Source of the DNA: Planctomicrobium piriforme
Lineage (GTDB): Bacteria; Planctomycetota; Planctomycetia; Planctomycetales; Planctomycetaceae
Assembly (NCBI RefSeq): GCF_900113665.1
Contig: NZ_FOQD01000016.1
Coordinates: 1-64,000 of the forward strand
Length of the DNA: 64,000 nucleotides
Direction of reading: 5' to 3'
A program made the position numbers and the translations under genes. Positions 15,550-24,693 of the stretch are shown piece by piece (position 1 is the first letter of the stretch; every line of letters starts with the position of its first letter). A model generated the notes under the pieces. The model did no database searches, was not told the DNA's origin, and worked only from the letters and a program-made list of their open reading frames with translations.

Positions 15550-16446
15550 ATGGCCACTCTCACTCCCTACAAAGGCATTGATGTTGTTGAAGACGCAACC
15601 GGGGATGCCGGAATCGCGTTGACTGAGAACTTCAAGGAACTGGCTGATCGTGCTCCCTATGAAGCTGCCGCCAACCCCGGGACTGGCGATGACGGCAGCG
15701 ATGGGTTCTCGTCTGGCGATCAATGGCTGAACACGTCAACTCAGGTGATGTGGATCTGCATCAGCGCCGGCGTCGGTGCGGCCGTTTGGAAATCGCTTTT
15801 TCATCGATCCAGCACGGCGCTCGAATTGATTCCCAGCGAGTCGTCCGAAAAGGTCAAGGTTTTCGGGAATTTGGAAGTTGCTGGAACAGGCACGAGCACG
15901 GTCGGTGGAAAACTACAAACGACAGGCGTGCTGCAAGTCGACGGCACGGGAACGAGCAGCGTTGCCGGTAAGCTGCAAACGACCGGCGATCTGCAAGTCG
16001 ACGGAACGGGTTCCAGCAGCATTGCCGGCAAATTGGGTCTAGGGACCACCTCTCCTTCCTGCCCGGTTCACATCGTCAACACTGGCAACACGCCGCCGTG
16101 CATTATTGGCGATAATAACCGTACCAGCTTTGATCTATACGAATTCCGCGTCAGCGGCGCAAAACGAGGAGCGATCACGAAGAACGGGACCGGGGGAATT
16201 GAGCTGAACACGACCGGGTCATACCCCGTGTCGCTGATGTCTGGAAATAGCAAGACCGGCATCCTGACGACGTCGCCCACTGCCCCCCTCGACGTGAACG
16301 GCGACAGCATTCGCATCCGTACCGCAAAAACTCCATCCAGCGCCACCGACACTGGCAATGCCGGCGATGTCTGTTGGGACAGCAGCTACGTCTACATCTG
16401 CGTAGCTACCAATACCTGGAAAAGGGCAGCGCTGTCGACCTGGTGA
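15550..16446 (+). CDS. Fibre-like repeat protein (phage tail-fibre / surface-structure type)
   Basis: A 298-residue protein with AGGAG upstream of ATG 15550. The N-terminus contains GDQWLNTSTQVMWICISAG, similar to attachment domains of tail-fibre-like proteins. The middle has 20-residue repeats (V-D-G-T-G-T-S-S-V-A-G-K-L-Q pattern), typical of trimeric beta-helical stalks. The C-terminus ends AGDVCWDSSYVYICVATNTWK, a terminal motif common in fibre proteins of phage-derived and environmental sequences. No peptidase S74 chaperone is seen. It precedes the SufU-like and glycosyltransferase genes on the same strand. Whether it belongs to a phage, a contractile structure or the cell surface is open. 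Confidence 0.6.
   Translation: MATLTPYKGIDVVEDATGDAGIALTENFKELADRAPYEAAANPGTGDDGSDGFSSGDQWLNTSTQVMWICISAGVGAAVWKSLFHRSSTALELIPSESSEKVKVFGNLEVAGTGTSTVGGKLQTTGVLQVDGTGTSSVAGKLQTTGDLQVDGTGSSSIAGKLGLGTTSPSCPVHIVNTGNTPPCIIGDNNRTSFDLYEFRVSGAKRGAITKNGTGGIELNTTGSYPVSLMSGNSKTGILTTSPTAPLDVNGDSIRIRTAKTPSSATDTGNAGDVCWDSSYVYICVATNTWKRAALSTW
15877..16032 (+). repeat. 60-nt tandem repeat in the fibre-like gene
   Basis: Two full 60-nt units (15877-15936, 15937-15996) and a 36-nt partial third unit encode a 20-residue period. Units are about 80 per cent identical by eye and keep frame, consistent with a repetitive fibre stalk. Confidence 0.85.
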
Positions 16447-16502
16447 TTCCTGCGGCGCTCGTGATTGGTCTGCGTGCTTGAGACAAGTAGGGGAGCGAGG
16501 TC

Positions 16503-16877
16503 GTGGAAGAACTTTTTGAGCATGCCAAAGTCACTCGCTGGCGAGGGATGCTCGACGAGCCCACCTTTCAATCCCGTCGCCGCAATCCGAGTTGCGGGGA
16601 TGAAATCTCCCTTCAAGTCTTTCTCTCTCAGGGAATCATCGAAGACTGCAAGTTTGAAGGCCGCGGCTGCTTCATCAGCCAGGCCGGTGCATCGCTACTC
16701 TGCTCACGGATTCACGGAAGGTCGATTCTTCAGCTTCGGGCTCAACAGCCTGAGGAACTGCTCGGTTTCGACCTGGCGGAGCTCACACTCCGACGCAGGG
16801 AGTGCGCCTTGATGGGATTCCACGCCATGCAAGACATTTTGAACCAGTCTGCTGAACTGATTTCGCTCGATTCTTGA
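16503..16877 (+). CDS. SufU/NifU-like iron-sulfur scaffold protein
   Basis: A 124-residue protein with GTG start and an AGGGGAGCGAGG ribosome site. It has the three ligand cysteines of the SufU/IscU fold in their usual contexts: NPSCGDEI, FEGRGCFISQAGASLL and RRECALMGF. Family members carry a zinc or transient iron-sulfur cluster and act in sulfur transfer. The length is slightly short (usually about 140) but the core is complete. The context is odd: no sufS, sufB or iscS gene lies nearby, only glycosyltransferases and methyltransferases. It may have a specialised role in this cluster. Confidence 0.85.
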   Translation: MEELFEHAKVTRWRGMLDEPTFQSRRRNPSCGDEISLQVFLSQGIIEDCKFEGRGCFISQAGASLLCSRIHGRSILQLRAQQPEELLGFDLAELTLRRRECALMGFHAMQDILNQSAELISLDS

Positions 16878-16904
16878 ACCCAGAAATCTGCAACACGGTG
16901 CCGC

Positions 16905-17960
16905 ATGCTTGACGCCATTTGTGTCATTGGCCACCCCAGCCGTCTGGGGGGAGCCGACACGGAACTCGATCACCAGATCCATTGCTGGCAGGCAATGGGG
17001 CTGGAGGTCCATGTCTGTCCCACATTTCCACTCGATACGAACCAGCGCAGCATGCGACTGGAGGAACGCGGATGCATCTATCATGCTGCCCGCGACTGGG
17101 CATCTCTGGAGGGGCTGCATTGCATCTCTTTCTGTAATGGCGAGTACCTGAAGGCACTGAGAGAAATCTCGCAGCATGCGCGATCGACATCGTTTGTGAA
17201 CTGCATGTCCTGGAATTTCGACATGGAAATCGAGGCCCAGGAAAAAGGCTGGCTCGACTTTCACCTGTATCAAACCCGGCATTCTTTCGAAAAGGTGAGT
17301 CAGAAGCTTCAGAATCGCGGCATCTACCGGCCCCTCTTCTTCCAGCCTTATTTCCACGCCGACGAATTCCCGTTTATCGACGACCGTCCGCAGGACAAAT
17401 TCCGGTTCGGCCGTATTTCACGAGACGACCCCGACAAATTCGGCCGCCAGCAACTCTGGATCTACGAGACGATGACGGCCCCTGTTCTCAAGGAGGGGTT
17501 GATCCTGGGCTGGGGACCAAAGGTCGAGCAGAAGTTCGGCCGCCGTCCGCATGATTACATTCAGGCTCTGCCTGCAGGCGGTCTCGGACAGCGTGCGTTC
17601 TATGCGCAATGCGAAGCCATCATCATGACGACCGACACGTTCGAAAACCTGCCTAGGGTGGGGTTCGAAGCGATGGCGTCTGGCTCCATTCTAGTCGTCG
17701 ACGACCGGGCCGGCTGGAAACTGGAGGTCGATGACGGCGTGACAGGTTGGTTGTGTCAAGATGACCGGGAGTTCGTTTACAAAGCTTCGCGCTGTGCCTT
17801 CGAGCATGCCGAGCGGCAAGAGATGCGACTTGCCGCCCGGCGCAAACTTGAGGCCAATTGGGGCATGCAGGTCGCAATGGATTCCTGGGCGCAGGTGTTC
17901 GAAGAGTGGGAGTTACTCGACACGAAGGTTGGGGCGAATCCTGAACTCGTCGCGACATGA
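16905..17960 (+). CDS. GT-B-type glycosyltransferase (family 4-like)
   Basis: A 351-residue protein. The N-terminus ICVIGHPSRLGGADTELDHQ is a donor/acceptor Rossmann start; the C-terminal half has ENLPRVGFEAMASGSILVVDD (about 245-266) and GVTGWLCQDD, the EX7E-like nucleotide-sugar region of GT4 enzymes. It likely adds a sugar to an exported glycan or protein. It starts 27 nt after the SufU-like stop, so the genes are probably co-transcribed. Substrate cannot be deduced. Confidence 0.8.
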   Translation: MLDAICVIGHPSRLGGADTELDHQIHCWQAMGLEVHVCPTFPLDTNQRSMRLEERGCIYHAARDWASLEGLHCISFCNGEYLKALREISQHARSTSFVNCMSWNFDMEIEAQEKGWLDFHLYQTRHSFEKVSQKLQNRGIYRPLFFQPYFHADEFPFIDDRPQDKFRFGRISRDDPDKFGRQQLWIYETMTAPVLKEGLILGWGPKVEQKFGRRPHDYIQALPAGGLGQRAFYAQCEAIIMTTDTFENLPRVGFEAMASGSILVVDDRAGWKLEVDDGVTGWLCQDDREFVYKASRCAFEHAERQEMRLAARRKLEANWGMQVAMDSWAQVFEEWELLDTKVGANPELVAT

Positions 17961-18014
17961 AAATCGTCAGTCAGAGGTGTTGACCGATCGACGGATTGAA
18001 ACAAAGGCTGCAAG

Positions 18015-19157
18015 ATGGCCCGACTCTCTCAGCAAGCAATTCTGGAACGCTACGAGCAGCTCGCAGCTCAGCGCGCGGATTACACCTGGCGAAACTACCA
18101 ACCCATTCCGCTCCCGGGCTACGAAAGCACGGCCAGCCAGGCTGGGCGAAATTGTTTTGATCGCGGAGAGGCCGTCGCGAAAGCACTGGACGGGCGCTTT
18201 GCAAGCCGCCCACTTCGAATTATTGACTGGGGCTGCAATCTCGGATTCTTTGTGTTTCAACTTGCCAAGCTCGGACATGAAGTCGTCGGAGTCGATAGCA
18301 ATGCAAGTTATGTCGACATCTGCCGCTTCCTTGCGGAGACCAATGAATTCCCGGTGAAGCCGAGATTTTATGTGGATCAACTCACTCCATCGAGCCTGAG
18401 CAACTACTCCGGTTTTGACGTCGCGCTTTGTTTCTCCGTTCTCCATCACTTGGGAAAGGAGCAACTGTTAACGTTGAGGAGATTCGCGGAGGTCTACCCC
18501 GTTGCCCTGATTGAGATGGATGGCCGTGATTTCGGCCGACACCACCTGTTTCCGTTCTATTTTTACCTTGAGCCAACCGTGGAGACGAACGATCCGTACG
18601 GGAAAGGAACACGCCGTCGGAAGACATGGTTTTGTTCGAACGTCACTTCAGAAGGCCTCTATGTCAATTTGAAGCAGCGCAACCTCCTCGCAGGCCGTAG
18701 CGTCCTCAAAAAGGAATCAGCGCAAGGCACAACAGTCATCAAACGGGAAGAACTGACATCTCGCCACACCTGGATTCGCACCGACCTGCGACAAGAGCAG
18801 GCCAACTACGCCAGATGGTCTGGTGAAAAGTACTTCGCAAGCTTGAAAGACTTCGGCGAAACGGACCAGCATCGCTGGATCGAAATTGACTACGTCGAAC
18901 ACGATGGGCAAGCGAATGCCGAATCGATTCAGGAGTTCTTCAGCTTCCTCGAACGTGAACGGCTCTTCTTACTTGACCTCTGCGCCGATTCGTTCTTGTT
19001 CTCACGCGGAAAACTCACTGTCGTCGACCTGGAGTCGCTGTTTCCAGTCGAAACCACGATCGCCGACCTCGTCAAAACGCGGACTCGCAAAACAGAAATT
19101 CCATTTGATTCGTACGAGAAACAGCGAAATCACATCCTGCAAAGGCTTGTCGGATGA
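18015..19157 (+). CDS. Class I SAM-dependent methyltransferase with long C-terminal extension
   Basis: A 380-residue protein. Motif I is IIDWGCNLGFFVFQL (about residues 69-83), followed by VVGVDSNASYVDIC and a FSVLHHLG post-motif, giving a confident Rossmann methyltransferase in residues 50-190. The remaining 190 residues include LCADSFLFSRGKLTVVDLES, which faintly resembles the catalytic/metal loop of small-molecule or LPS kinases (D...N...IDFE), so the protein may be bifunctional; that is speculative. Its stop overlaps the next ATG as ATGA. Confidence 0.75.
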   Translation: MARLSQQAILERYEQLAAQRADYTWRNYQPIPLPGYESTASQAGRNCFDRGEAVAKALDGRFASRPLRIIDWGCNLGFFVFQLAKLGHEVVGVDSNASYVDICRFLAETNEFPVKPRFYVDQLTPSSLSNYSGFDVALCFSVLHHLGKEQLLTLRRFAEVYPVALIEMDGRDFGRHHLFPFYFYLEPTVETNDPYGKGTRRRKTWFCSNVTSEGLYVNLKQRNLLAGRSVLKKESAQGTTVIKREELTSRHTWIRTDLRQEQANYARWSGEKYFASLKDFGETDQHRWIEIDYVEHDGQANAESIQEFFSFLERERLFLLDLCADSFLFSRGKLTVVDLESLFPVETTIADLVKTRTRKTEIPFDSYEKQRNHILQRLVG

Positions 19158-21949
19158 AGATCGACTGGAACAGCATCTACAGCAAACGCGGTCTCTTCAG
19201 CGGTTATGGCTCACGCGGCCAATCTGCCCAGATCAAGCGTCAAGCGTTGGAGAAGCTGATTGAAAAGTACCAGCCTCGATCCATTCTCGACGTTGGATGC
19301 GGCGACAAGTATGTGATCGATCAGGTGGATTTGAAGGGTGCGGACTACCTGGGCATCGACGCGTCGTCCGTGCTGATCAACTCTCTGACTGCAAGCAAAC
19401 TGAATCAGATTCACAGGTGCGAAGAGTTTCTGCAATTCGACACCTCTCGGCAATTCGATCTGGTCATTTGCCTCGACGTGCTGGGGCACCTTGACGATCC
19501 AGTGGAATACAGGCGATTCACCGAACGTCTGCTTCAGGTCGCTCGCGACGTCATCCTCGTATCTGGATACGCGAGTGACACCGAAGCCATTCGCCGGAGT
19601 TCGACAGAGTATTTTCACGAGCCGCTTATCGACTCATTTGTTCGGGGCCGAACAAAGGTGCTCGGCACCTACCGAGGGGTGCAACTGGCAGAAGTGGCTT
19701 TGAAAGGAGTCCGATCTCGACAGGTCAAGATCTGGACATACTGGGAAACACCGCTGAACGGAAAGCGACCAGAGTATCTCGATCTGTGCGAAGAGACGTG
19801 GCATCGGCATTGTGGCGACGATTTTGAAATCGTTCGCGTCACGCCCGAGACCGCTCCGGAATTCGTTCCCAACTTGATCGAGGAATGGCATCGGCTTCCC
19901 TGTCTGGCGCACAAGGCAGATTATCTCCGCGCAGCATTGGTTCACCGGCACGGAGGGATTTGGCTCGACAACGACATGATCGTCCTGAGGAATCTCAATG
20001 TAATGATGTCTCAGTTGGAGTCCTCTGGCTCGGACTTCATCGGCTGCGGCCGGCCTGGAAAACGTCCTTCGAATGGGGTTTTCGGCGGGGCTGCCGGATC
20101 GAGGCTTTTAGCCGACTACATTGAATCCATGAATCGCTTGCTGAAATCACGTACTGCGGATCTCAAGCTGCGATGGACCGAGCTCGGGTACAACTTGCTT
20201 TGGCCTCTGACCCGCAATTACGAGTTTCATCAATACGATTTCAGAGTTTGCATTCCCGTACCACCGAGCCGTTTTCGTCGGTTTTTCGATCGAAAAAGGC
20301 TGGTCGAAATGGATGCCTCCGACTGTGATTTACGCGATGACACGTTGACGGTCTATCTTTACAACGCCATGTTTCCGGGTTGGTTCAAACAGCTCTCTCT
20401 GGACTGCGTTGCCCGAAGCCCGCTTGTGATTGGGCAGTTTTTTCGCCATGCGTTACAGGTTCCAAACTGGCAGGAATTGATCGATTCAGGAGATTGGCGT
20501 CGCGAACTGCGCCAAATCAGAAATCGCAACGGCATCGCGAGGTTCTTGAGCGATGCGGGGCTCAATGATCGGATCGCTGAAATCGGTGTCAGAACGGGAA
20601 ACCACCTGGAACACCTGGTCGCGAACTCGAAAGCGAGTCATTTTATCGGGGTTGACGCCTGGACCTCGGCCGGACCTTCCAGTCAAAATGATGTTGGAGC
20701 GTCGCAACTGCAGCTTGATGAACTCGAGCGATCCGTGCGAGAACGATTTGCGAAATACGGATCGCGCGGACAAATCGTCAAAGGTTTCTCGCACGAGGTC
20801 GCCGCCAATTATCCTGATGAGTCGTTTGACTTTATCTACATTGATGCGGACCACAGTTATGCCGCGGTGCGGCGTGATCTTGAAGCTTGGTTTCCCAAGG
20901 TCCGCAAAGGTGGAATTCTCGCGGGGCACGATTACGTCCAACATACGTCGAATCGAGTCACATTTGGAGTGATTTCGGCTGTAGACGAGTTCGTTTCAAA
21001 ACATGGACTTGATCCGCCGGTCGTCACACCTGACCGTTGGGCGAGCTGGATTCTTTTCAAGCCGGTGCAAGACGCAGGTCAGCGGTTCTGCTACGTCTCA
21101 GCCGGCTTTGGCGCTCCACGGCATGTCGCAATGCTCCGTGGCTTGGTGAAATCGGCCCGCGGGGTCGGCGTGACTGATGACTTCCATGTCTGGACTGACT
21201 CACTGGAACTAATCGAAGGCGCCCACACTCATCGCTATTCCAAAGAAGAGCACGCAGCTCCCCGCTACATGTTCAAAATGGAGATTCTCAAGGCAGCACA
21301 GGAAAATGGCTATGATTACTCAGTCTTCCTAGATGCCGATTCATTTTTCGTTCGACGACCGAGCCGGCAGAACATTATAGACATGTTGAATCTAGCCAAC
21401 CCCCTCCACCTGTCGTTGGAGGGGCGAATTGACCATCCACGGTACACTAAGGCGCAAATGCATGCTCGGCGGTGGTGGGGGATGTCTTTGGGTGAGATTC
21501 AAGCGGCGTTCCACGCCAAAGGGCTCGGGGGGAAGCCACTCTATGCAGGGAATGGAGGGTTCATCGTCGTCAAGAATTCGGAGTTCAAAAGAGTCTACGA
21601 AATCGTCTGGAACGCGTTTCGATATCTCTACGACGAACTTGGAAACCGTCATGTGGCAGATGAAGTGGCGTTGGCCTATGCCATGGCGGCTTGCACAAAT
21701 CCTGATGGACATTTGCTCAAGAACACACGCATCAACAGCATCTGGTGTCCTGACCGGGGAGTCTTTCGAGGGCGACTGCCTACCGGAGAACCGTTCCCGT
21801 TCCACACGAACTGGGATGGCCAGCGTTTCACGGTAAATCCCGCAATCGTTCATGCGATGAAGAGCAAGCTGGAATTGATCGACTACGGTTCGCAATGTCA
21901 GGAGATGGATCGTTCAACTTGTCGAGAGGATGCGACGGTTCCTGCCTGA
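19154..21949 (+). CDS. Four-domain methyltransferase-glycosyltransferase-methyltransferase-glycosyltransferase
   Basis: A 931-residue enzyme. Domain 1 (about 1-180) is a class I methyltransferase: ILDVGCGDKY, YLGIDASS, LVICLDVLGHL. Domain 2 (about 190-440) is a sugar-binding DXD glycosyltransferase of the Gly_transf_sug/capsular type: KIWTYWETPL, HKADYLRAALVHRHGGIWLDNDM with DND near 271. Domain 3 (about 465-640) is a Methyltransf_24-like domain: IAEIGVRTGNHLEH and FDFIYIDADHSY. Domain 4 (about 645-925) is a second glycosyltransferase with VFLDADSFFV (near 724) and YAGNGGFIVVKNSEF. It overlaps the upstream methyltransferase by 4 nt. It likely builds a methylated glycan in consecutive steps. 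Confidence 0.82.
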   Translation: MKIDWNSIYSKRGLFSGYGSRGQSAQIKRQALEKLIEKYQPRSILDVGCGDKYVIDQVDLKGADYLGIDASSVLINSLTASKLNQIHRCEEFLQFDTSRQFDLVICLDVLGHLDDPVEYRRFTERLLQVARDVILVSGYASDTEAIRRSSTEYFHEPLIDSFVRGRTKVLGTYRGVQLAEVALKGVRSRQVKIWTYWETPLNGKRPEYLDLCEETWHRHCGDDFEIVRVTPETAPEFVPNLIEEWHRLPCLAHKADYLRAALVHRHGGIWLDNDMIVLRNLNVMMSQLESSGSDFIGCGRPGKRPSNGVFGGAAGSRLLADYIESMNRLLKSRTADLKLRWTELGYNLLWPLTRNYEFHQYDFRVCIPVPPSRFRRFFDRKRLVEMDASDCDLRDDTLTVYLYNAMFPGWFKQLSLDCVARSPLVIGQFFRHALQVPNWQELIDSGDWRRELRQIRNRNGIARFLSDAGLNDRIAEIGVRTGNHLEHLVANSKASHFIGVDAWTSAGPSSQNDVGASQLQLDELERSVRERFAKYGSRGQIVKGFSHEVAANYPDESFDFIYIDADHSYAAVRRDLEAWFPKVRKGGILAGHDYVQHTSNRVTFGVISAVDEFVSKHGLDPPVVTPDRWASWILFKPVQDAGQRFCYVSAGFGAPRHVAMLRGLVKSARGVGVTDDFHVWTDSLELIEGAHTHRYSKEEHAAPRYMFKMEILKAAQENGYDYSVFLDADSFFVRRPSRQNIIDMLNLANPLHLSLEGRIDHPRYTKAQMHARRWWGMSLGEIQAAFHAKGLGGKPLYAGNGGFIVVKNSEFKRVYEIVWNAFRYLYDELGNRHVADEVALAYAMAACTNPDGHLLKNTRINSIWCPDRGVFRGRLPTGEPFPFHTNWDGQRFTVNPAIVHAMKSKLELIDYGSQCQEMDRSTCREDATVPA

Positions 21950-21957
21950 GACCTCGG

Positions 21958-22662
21958 CTATCGACCTGCAGGCGGTGACAGAAATGGAAAGTGTTCATGC
22001 AGATAAGAATTGGCGACCGGTTTTGCGGAGCTGGAGATGCGATTGACGAGATTGGCAGAATGTACGACCTGGACCCAAGCTGGATCCAAAGGAAGCGGGG
22101 TCAGGCCTTCGATCTCTTTTACCAGATGGTGTCCATGGCAATAGACTGTTTTTGCCGTCTCGCCGACGCGCTCCATCAATGTCAAGAATGGGCCCGATGA
22201 GACTTCGATATGGAATGCTGAAAAGGTTGTTTCATCCAACTGCAATCCGCATGGAAATTCATGGAACCCGAAGTGCTGTCGACGAAAGGCTGCTTGAACC
22301 GTTGCCAAGTGTTCTGGGTGGAGGACATCATCATTGTCCAATCGTGTCGTGATCAGAAACCCAGTACGAGCGTTTCGTCTTAAGTGGGAAGTTAATTCCG
22401 TTAACCAGTTGTGGCCGACAGGGAGTACGTCGAAAGGTTGCTCATGTCTCGCATACGAAAGACTTGCCAGCAGATCGAAAGGGGTGTCTCGATCGACCAG
22501 CAAGAGCCATCGAAAATCCTGGCAAGATTGGCTGGCGACGCTGGGGAGGCAGTATTTCAAAAACAGGCTGAGCCGGTGATGAAACCACTTTGGATCGAGT
22601 CCAATAAAAGGGGAAATCGGGAGATTGAAGCGAGTCACTAACCAATGATCGAATTGTGTCAT
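21958..22662 (-). CDS. Putative rhamnosyltransferase
   Basis: A 234-residue protein matching the putative rhamnosyl transferase family: MTQFDHWLVTRFNLPI start, LKYCLPSVASQSCQDFRWLLLVD, and the metal motif ITTRLDNDD (about 103-111). It is convergent with the four-domain enzyme (8 nt apart) and the only minus-strand gene of this glycan cluster. It probably transfers a sugar such as rhamnose to the same surface glycan; the acceptor is unknown. Confidence 0.78.
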   Translation of the reverse strand: MTQFDHWLVTRFNLPISPFIGLDPKWFHHRLSLFLKYCLPSVASQSCQDFRWLLLVDRDTPFDLLASLSYARHEQPFDVLPVGHNWLTELTSHLRRNARTGFLITTRLDNDDVLHPEHLATVQAAFRRQHFGFHEFPCGLQLDETTFSAFHIEVSSGPFLTLMERVGETAKTVYCHGHHLVKEIEGLTPLPLDPAWVQVVHSANLVNRISSSAKPVANSYLHEHFPFLSPPAGR

Positions 22663-22799
22663 GCGGACCGCCTGAGGGTGGCCACGATTTGCGCAGGGAC
22701 TAACATCCGTGACTGCAAATCAAGATAGGTTTCTGACAAGGCCTCGCAACACCACGTCATTCACGGCTTCTGTTTGTGCGACACTGATGACCTGCTGCT

Positions 22800-24035
22800 A
22801 TGAACGAATACTCACTCGAGCGACTTGGACCTCCACACTTGAACGAATGTGAAGCCGCCCTGCAATCTCGTTTGAATCGCATTGCTGCCGAATCGGAGCA
22901 TTCAACGAAACACGAAGCACCTCATAATGCCCCTCCTCAAGAACCACACGCTGCGTTGCGGATGCAACAGGAATCGAAGTTGAGGCCGCATCCGGCAACA
23001 AATGACATTGTCCCGGGTTACCCAGTTCCTGGCGGAAAAGGTCTTACCGAATCTGAACCCAGCATCATCCGGGAACATAAATTACGGCCGATTGCGTTCG
23101 AACAGCAGATTGGTCGAATGGAAACACACGAAATCGGCTTGTCTCCACTGTCCTGCATCGCGGTCAACGGTCGCCATCCGCCGGTTGGAAAGCTTCACCT
23201 CCTCGCATGCCTTTTTAACCCGGCCCGTTCCTCTCGAATCGTTCGGAACTATCGCATTTTCAGGGAGTCGCTGGGTTCCTTGCCGATTACCGTCGTCGAA
23301 CTGGCGCTTGACGACGACCCTTTTGTGGCGACCGATGGAATTCGTATTCGAGGAACTCGGAGTCGACACTCGCTTTGGCAAAAGGAGCGGTTGCTCAACA
23401 TTGGATTGTCAAGCCTGCCAGACGACGTCGGTGCGGTCGCTTGGTTAGACGCGGACGTGTTGCTTCCAGATACGTGGTATGCGGACACTGTCGAAGCACT
23501 TGAGTCAGCGCCGATTGTGCAACCGTTTCAAAAAGCCCATTGGCTCGACGAGAGACACCAGGTCGAGCGCTCGTACACCAGCTATTCGAGTTGGAGACGC
23601 AATCAAGGCGCTGACACCTATGGTCACCCTGGATTTGCATGGGCTGCGCGGCGGGAAGTGCTTGAGAATGGATTCTTTGATCGAAATATTGTCGGCGGCG
23701 GCGATACCTGGATGTGTTACACCTTCGCTGGCGACTTGGGCTCTGCTTGGTTGCGTCAAGCGCCACATTGGATGCTCGATGAATGGGAGCAGTGGGCTTC
23801 CCCTGTTTCGCAGAAAGTACGGGGCCATATTGCGTGGCTTGCGACAGACCTGGTCCATCTGCATCACGGGAGTCCATCGAATCGAAGCTACCAGAGTCGA
23901 GCCGGTTGGATGGTCGATGCAGACCTCAAGGCCGATCAAATCATTCTCGATCAGAATGGGCTTTACACGGTGCGGGACAATGAAGGCTTTCGCCTGAAAA
24001 TGATCGAGTATTTTCCGTCAAGAAAAGATGGGTGA
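22800..24035 (+). CDS. Glycosyltransferase-like protein, start uncertain
   Basis: The convincing domain begins near residue 128 (KLHLLACLFNPARSSRIVRNY) and includes VAWLDADVLLPDTWY (about 213-227), YGHPGFAWAARREVLENGFFD and a late HLHHGS, typical of GT-A enzymes with a DXD motif. The first 100 to 125 residues are low in hydrophobicity and look weakly coding, and no Shine-Dalgarno precedes ATG 22800. ATG 23118, or a non-ATG start nearby, could be the true start. The upstream part may be decayed sequence. Function is inferred from the domain and the glycosylation cluster. Confidence 0.65.
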   Translation: MNEYSLERLGPPHLNECEAALQSRLNRIAAESEHSTKHEAPHNAPPQEPHAALRMQQESKLRPHPATNDIVPGYPVPGGKGLTESEPSIIREHKLRPIAFEQQIGRMETHEIGLSPLSCIAVNGRHPPVGKLHLLACLFNPARSSRIVRNYRIFRESLGSLPITVVELALDDDPFVATDGIRIRGTRSRHSLWQKERLLNIGLSSLPDDVGAVAWLDADVLLPDTWYADTVEALESAPIVQPFQKAHWLDERHQVERSYTSYSSWRRNQGADTYGHPGFAWAARREVLENGFFDRNIVGGGDTWMCYTFAGDLGSAWLRQAPHWMLDEWEQWASPVSQKVRGHIAWLATDLVHLHHGSPSNRSYQSRAGWMVDADLKADQIILDQNGLYTVRDNEGFRLKMIEYFPSRKDG

Positions 24036-24101
24036 CAGCGTCAACCTGAGCATCTCGTCGTCGATGTCCCAGAACCAGAACCGTTAGAAGCAGAGAAAAG
24101 C

Positions 24102-24620
24102 ATGCAATCAATTGTGTGGGAGTCAGTGGATCGCATCCCGGGGTTCATGAGCCGGGGGGAGTGCGATTGGCTCGCGGAGAAGGCAAGCACAGCCGCACAA
24201 TGGACGGAGATCGGAGCGTATTGCGGTAGATCGACACTCTGCGTTGCTCTCCATCTTCCGAAGGGGGGATCTCTTCGCATTATCGACACAAACCTCGGGA
24301 CGATCAGCCGCAGTGGGCAGACTCTGTTCACGACCTATCTCGAAATTGTTCAGCGACGTCCAGATCTCGAAATCATCATGGCCCGAATTGACAGTGCTGT
24401 GGCCGCCAGTCGTCTGCCAGACAGTGATGTCGTTTTTCTCGACGGCGCCCATCACTACGAACAGGTGTCCGCCGACATCAGGGCTTGGGGGCCCAAATGT
24501 CGTCTTCTCTGCGGACATGACTTCAATCCTCCTGACTGGCCTGGCGTTGTTCAGGCCGTGAAAGAACTCATCCCCTGCTACGCAGTAGTCGCGGGATCAA
24601 TCTGGGAACGACAAATTTGA
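24102..24620 (+). CDS. Class I SAM-dependent methyltransferase (Methyltransf_24-like)
   Basis: A 172-residue protein. WTEIGAYCGRSTLCVALHL is motif I, RIIDTN motif II, and DVVFLDGAHHYEQVSADIRAW the D-G/A-H-H-Y segment typical of Methyltransf_24 and CmcI-type enzymes, closely similar in layout to domain 3 of the 931-aa enzyme. ATG 24102 has AGAG upstream. It is the last plus-strand gene of the glycan cluster and convergent with the serine recombinase. Likely methylates a sugar in the same pathway. Confidence 0.78.
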   Translation: MQSIVWESVDRIPGFMSRGECDWLAEKASTAAQWTEIGAYCGRSTLCVALHLPKGGSLRIIDTNLGTISRSGQTLFTTYLEIVQRRPDLEIIMARIDSAVAASRLPDSDVVFLDGAHHYEQVSADIRAWGPKCRLLCGHDFNPPDWPGVVQAVKELIPCYAVVAGSIWERQI

Positions 24621-24693
24621 CTCCGTCGCACTTGAGCGCGTTCTATACTGAGTTTTTCTGGTTTTCATTCGCTCGGTCCTTCTGGCCTTCTGG

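Noticed and set aside
22798..23001. Minus-strand frame opposite the uncertain N-terminus of the glycosyltransferase at 22800
   Set aside because: No recognisable domain and no clear ribosome site; left unassigned.
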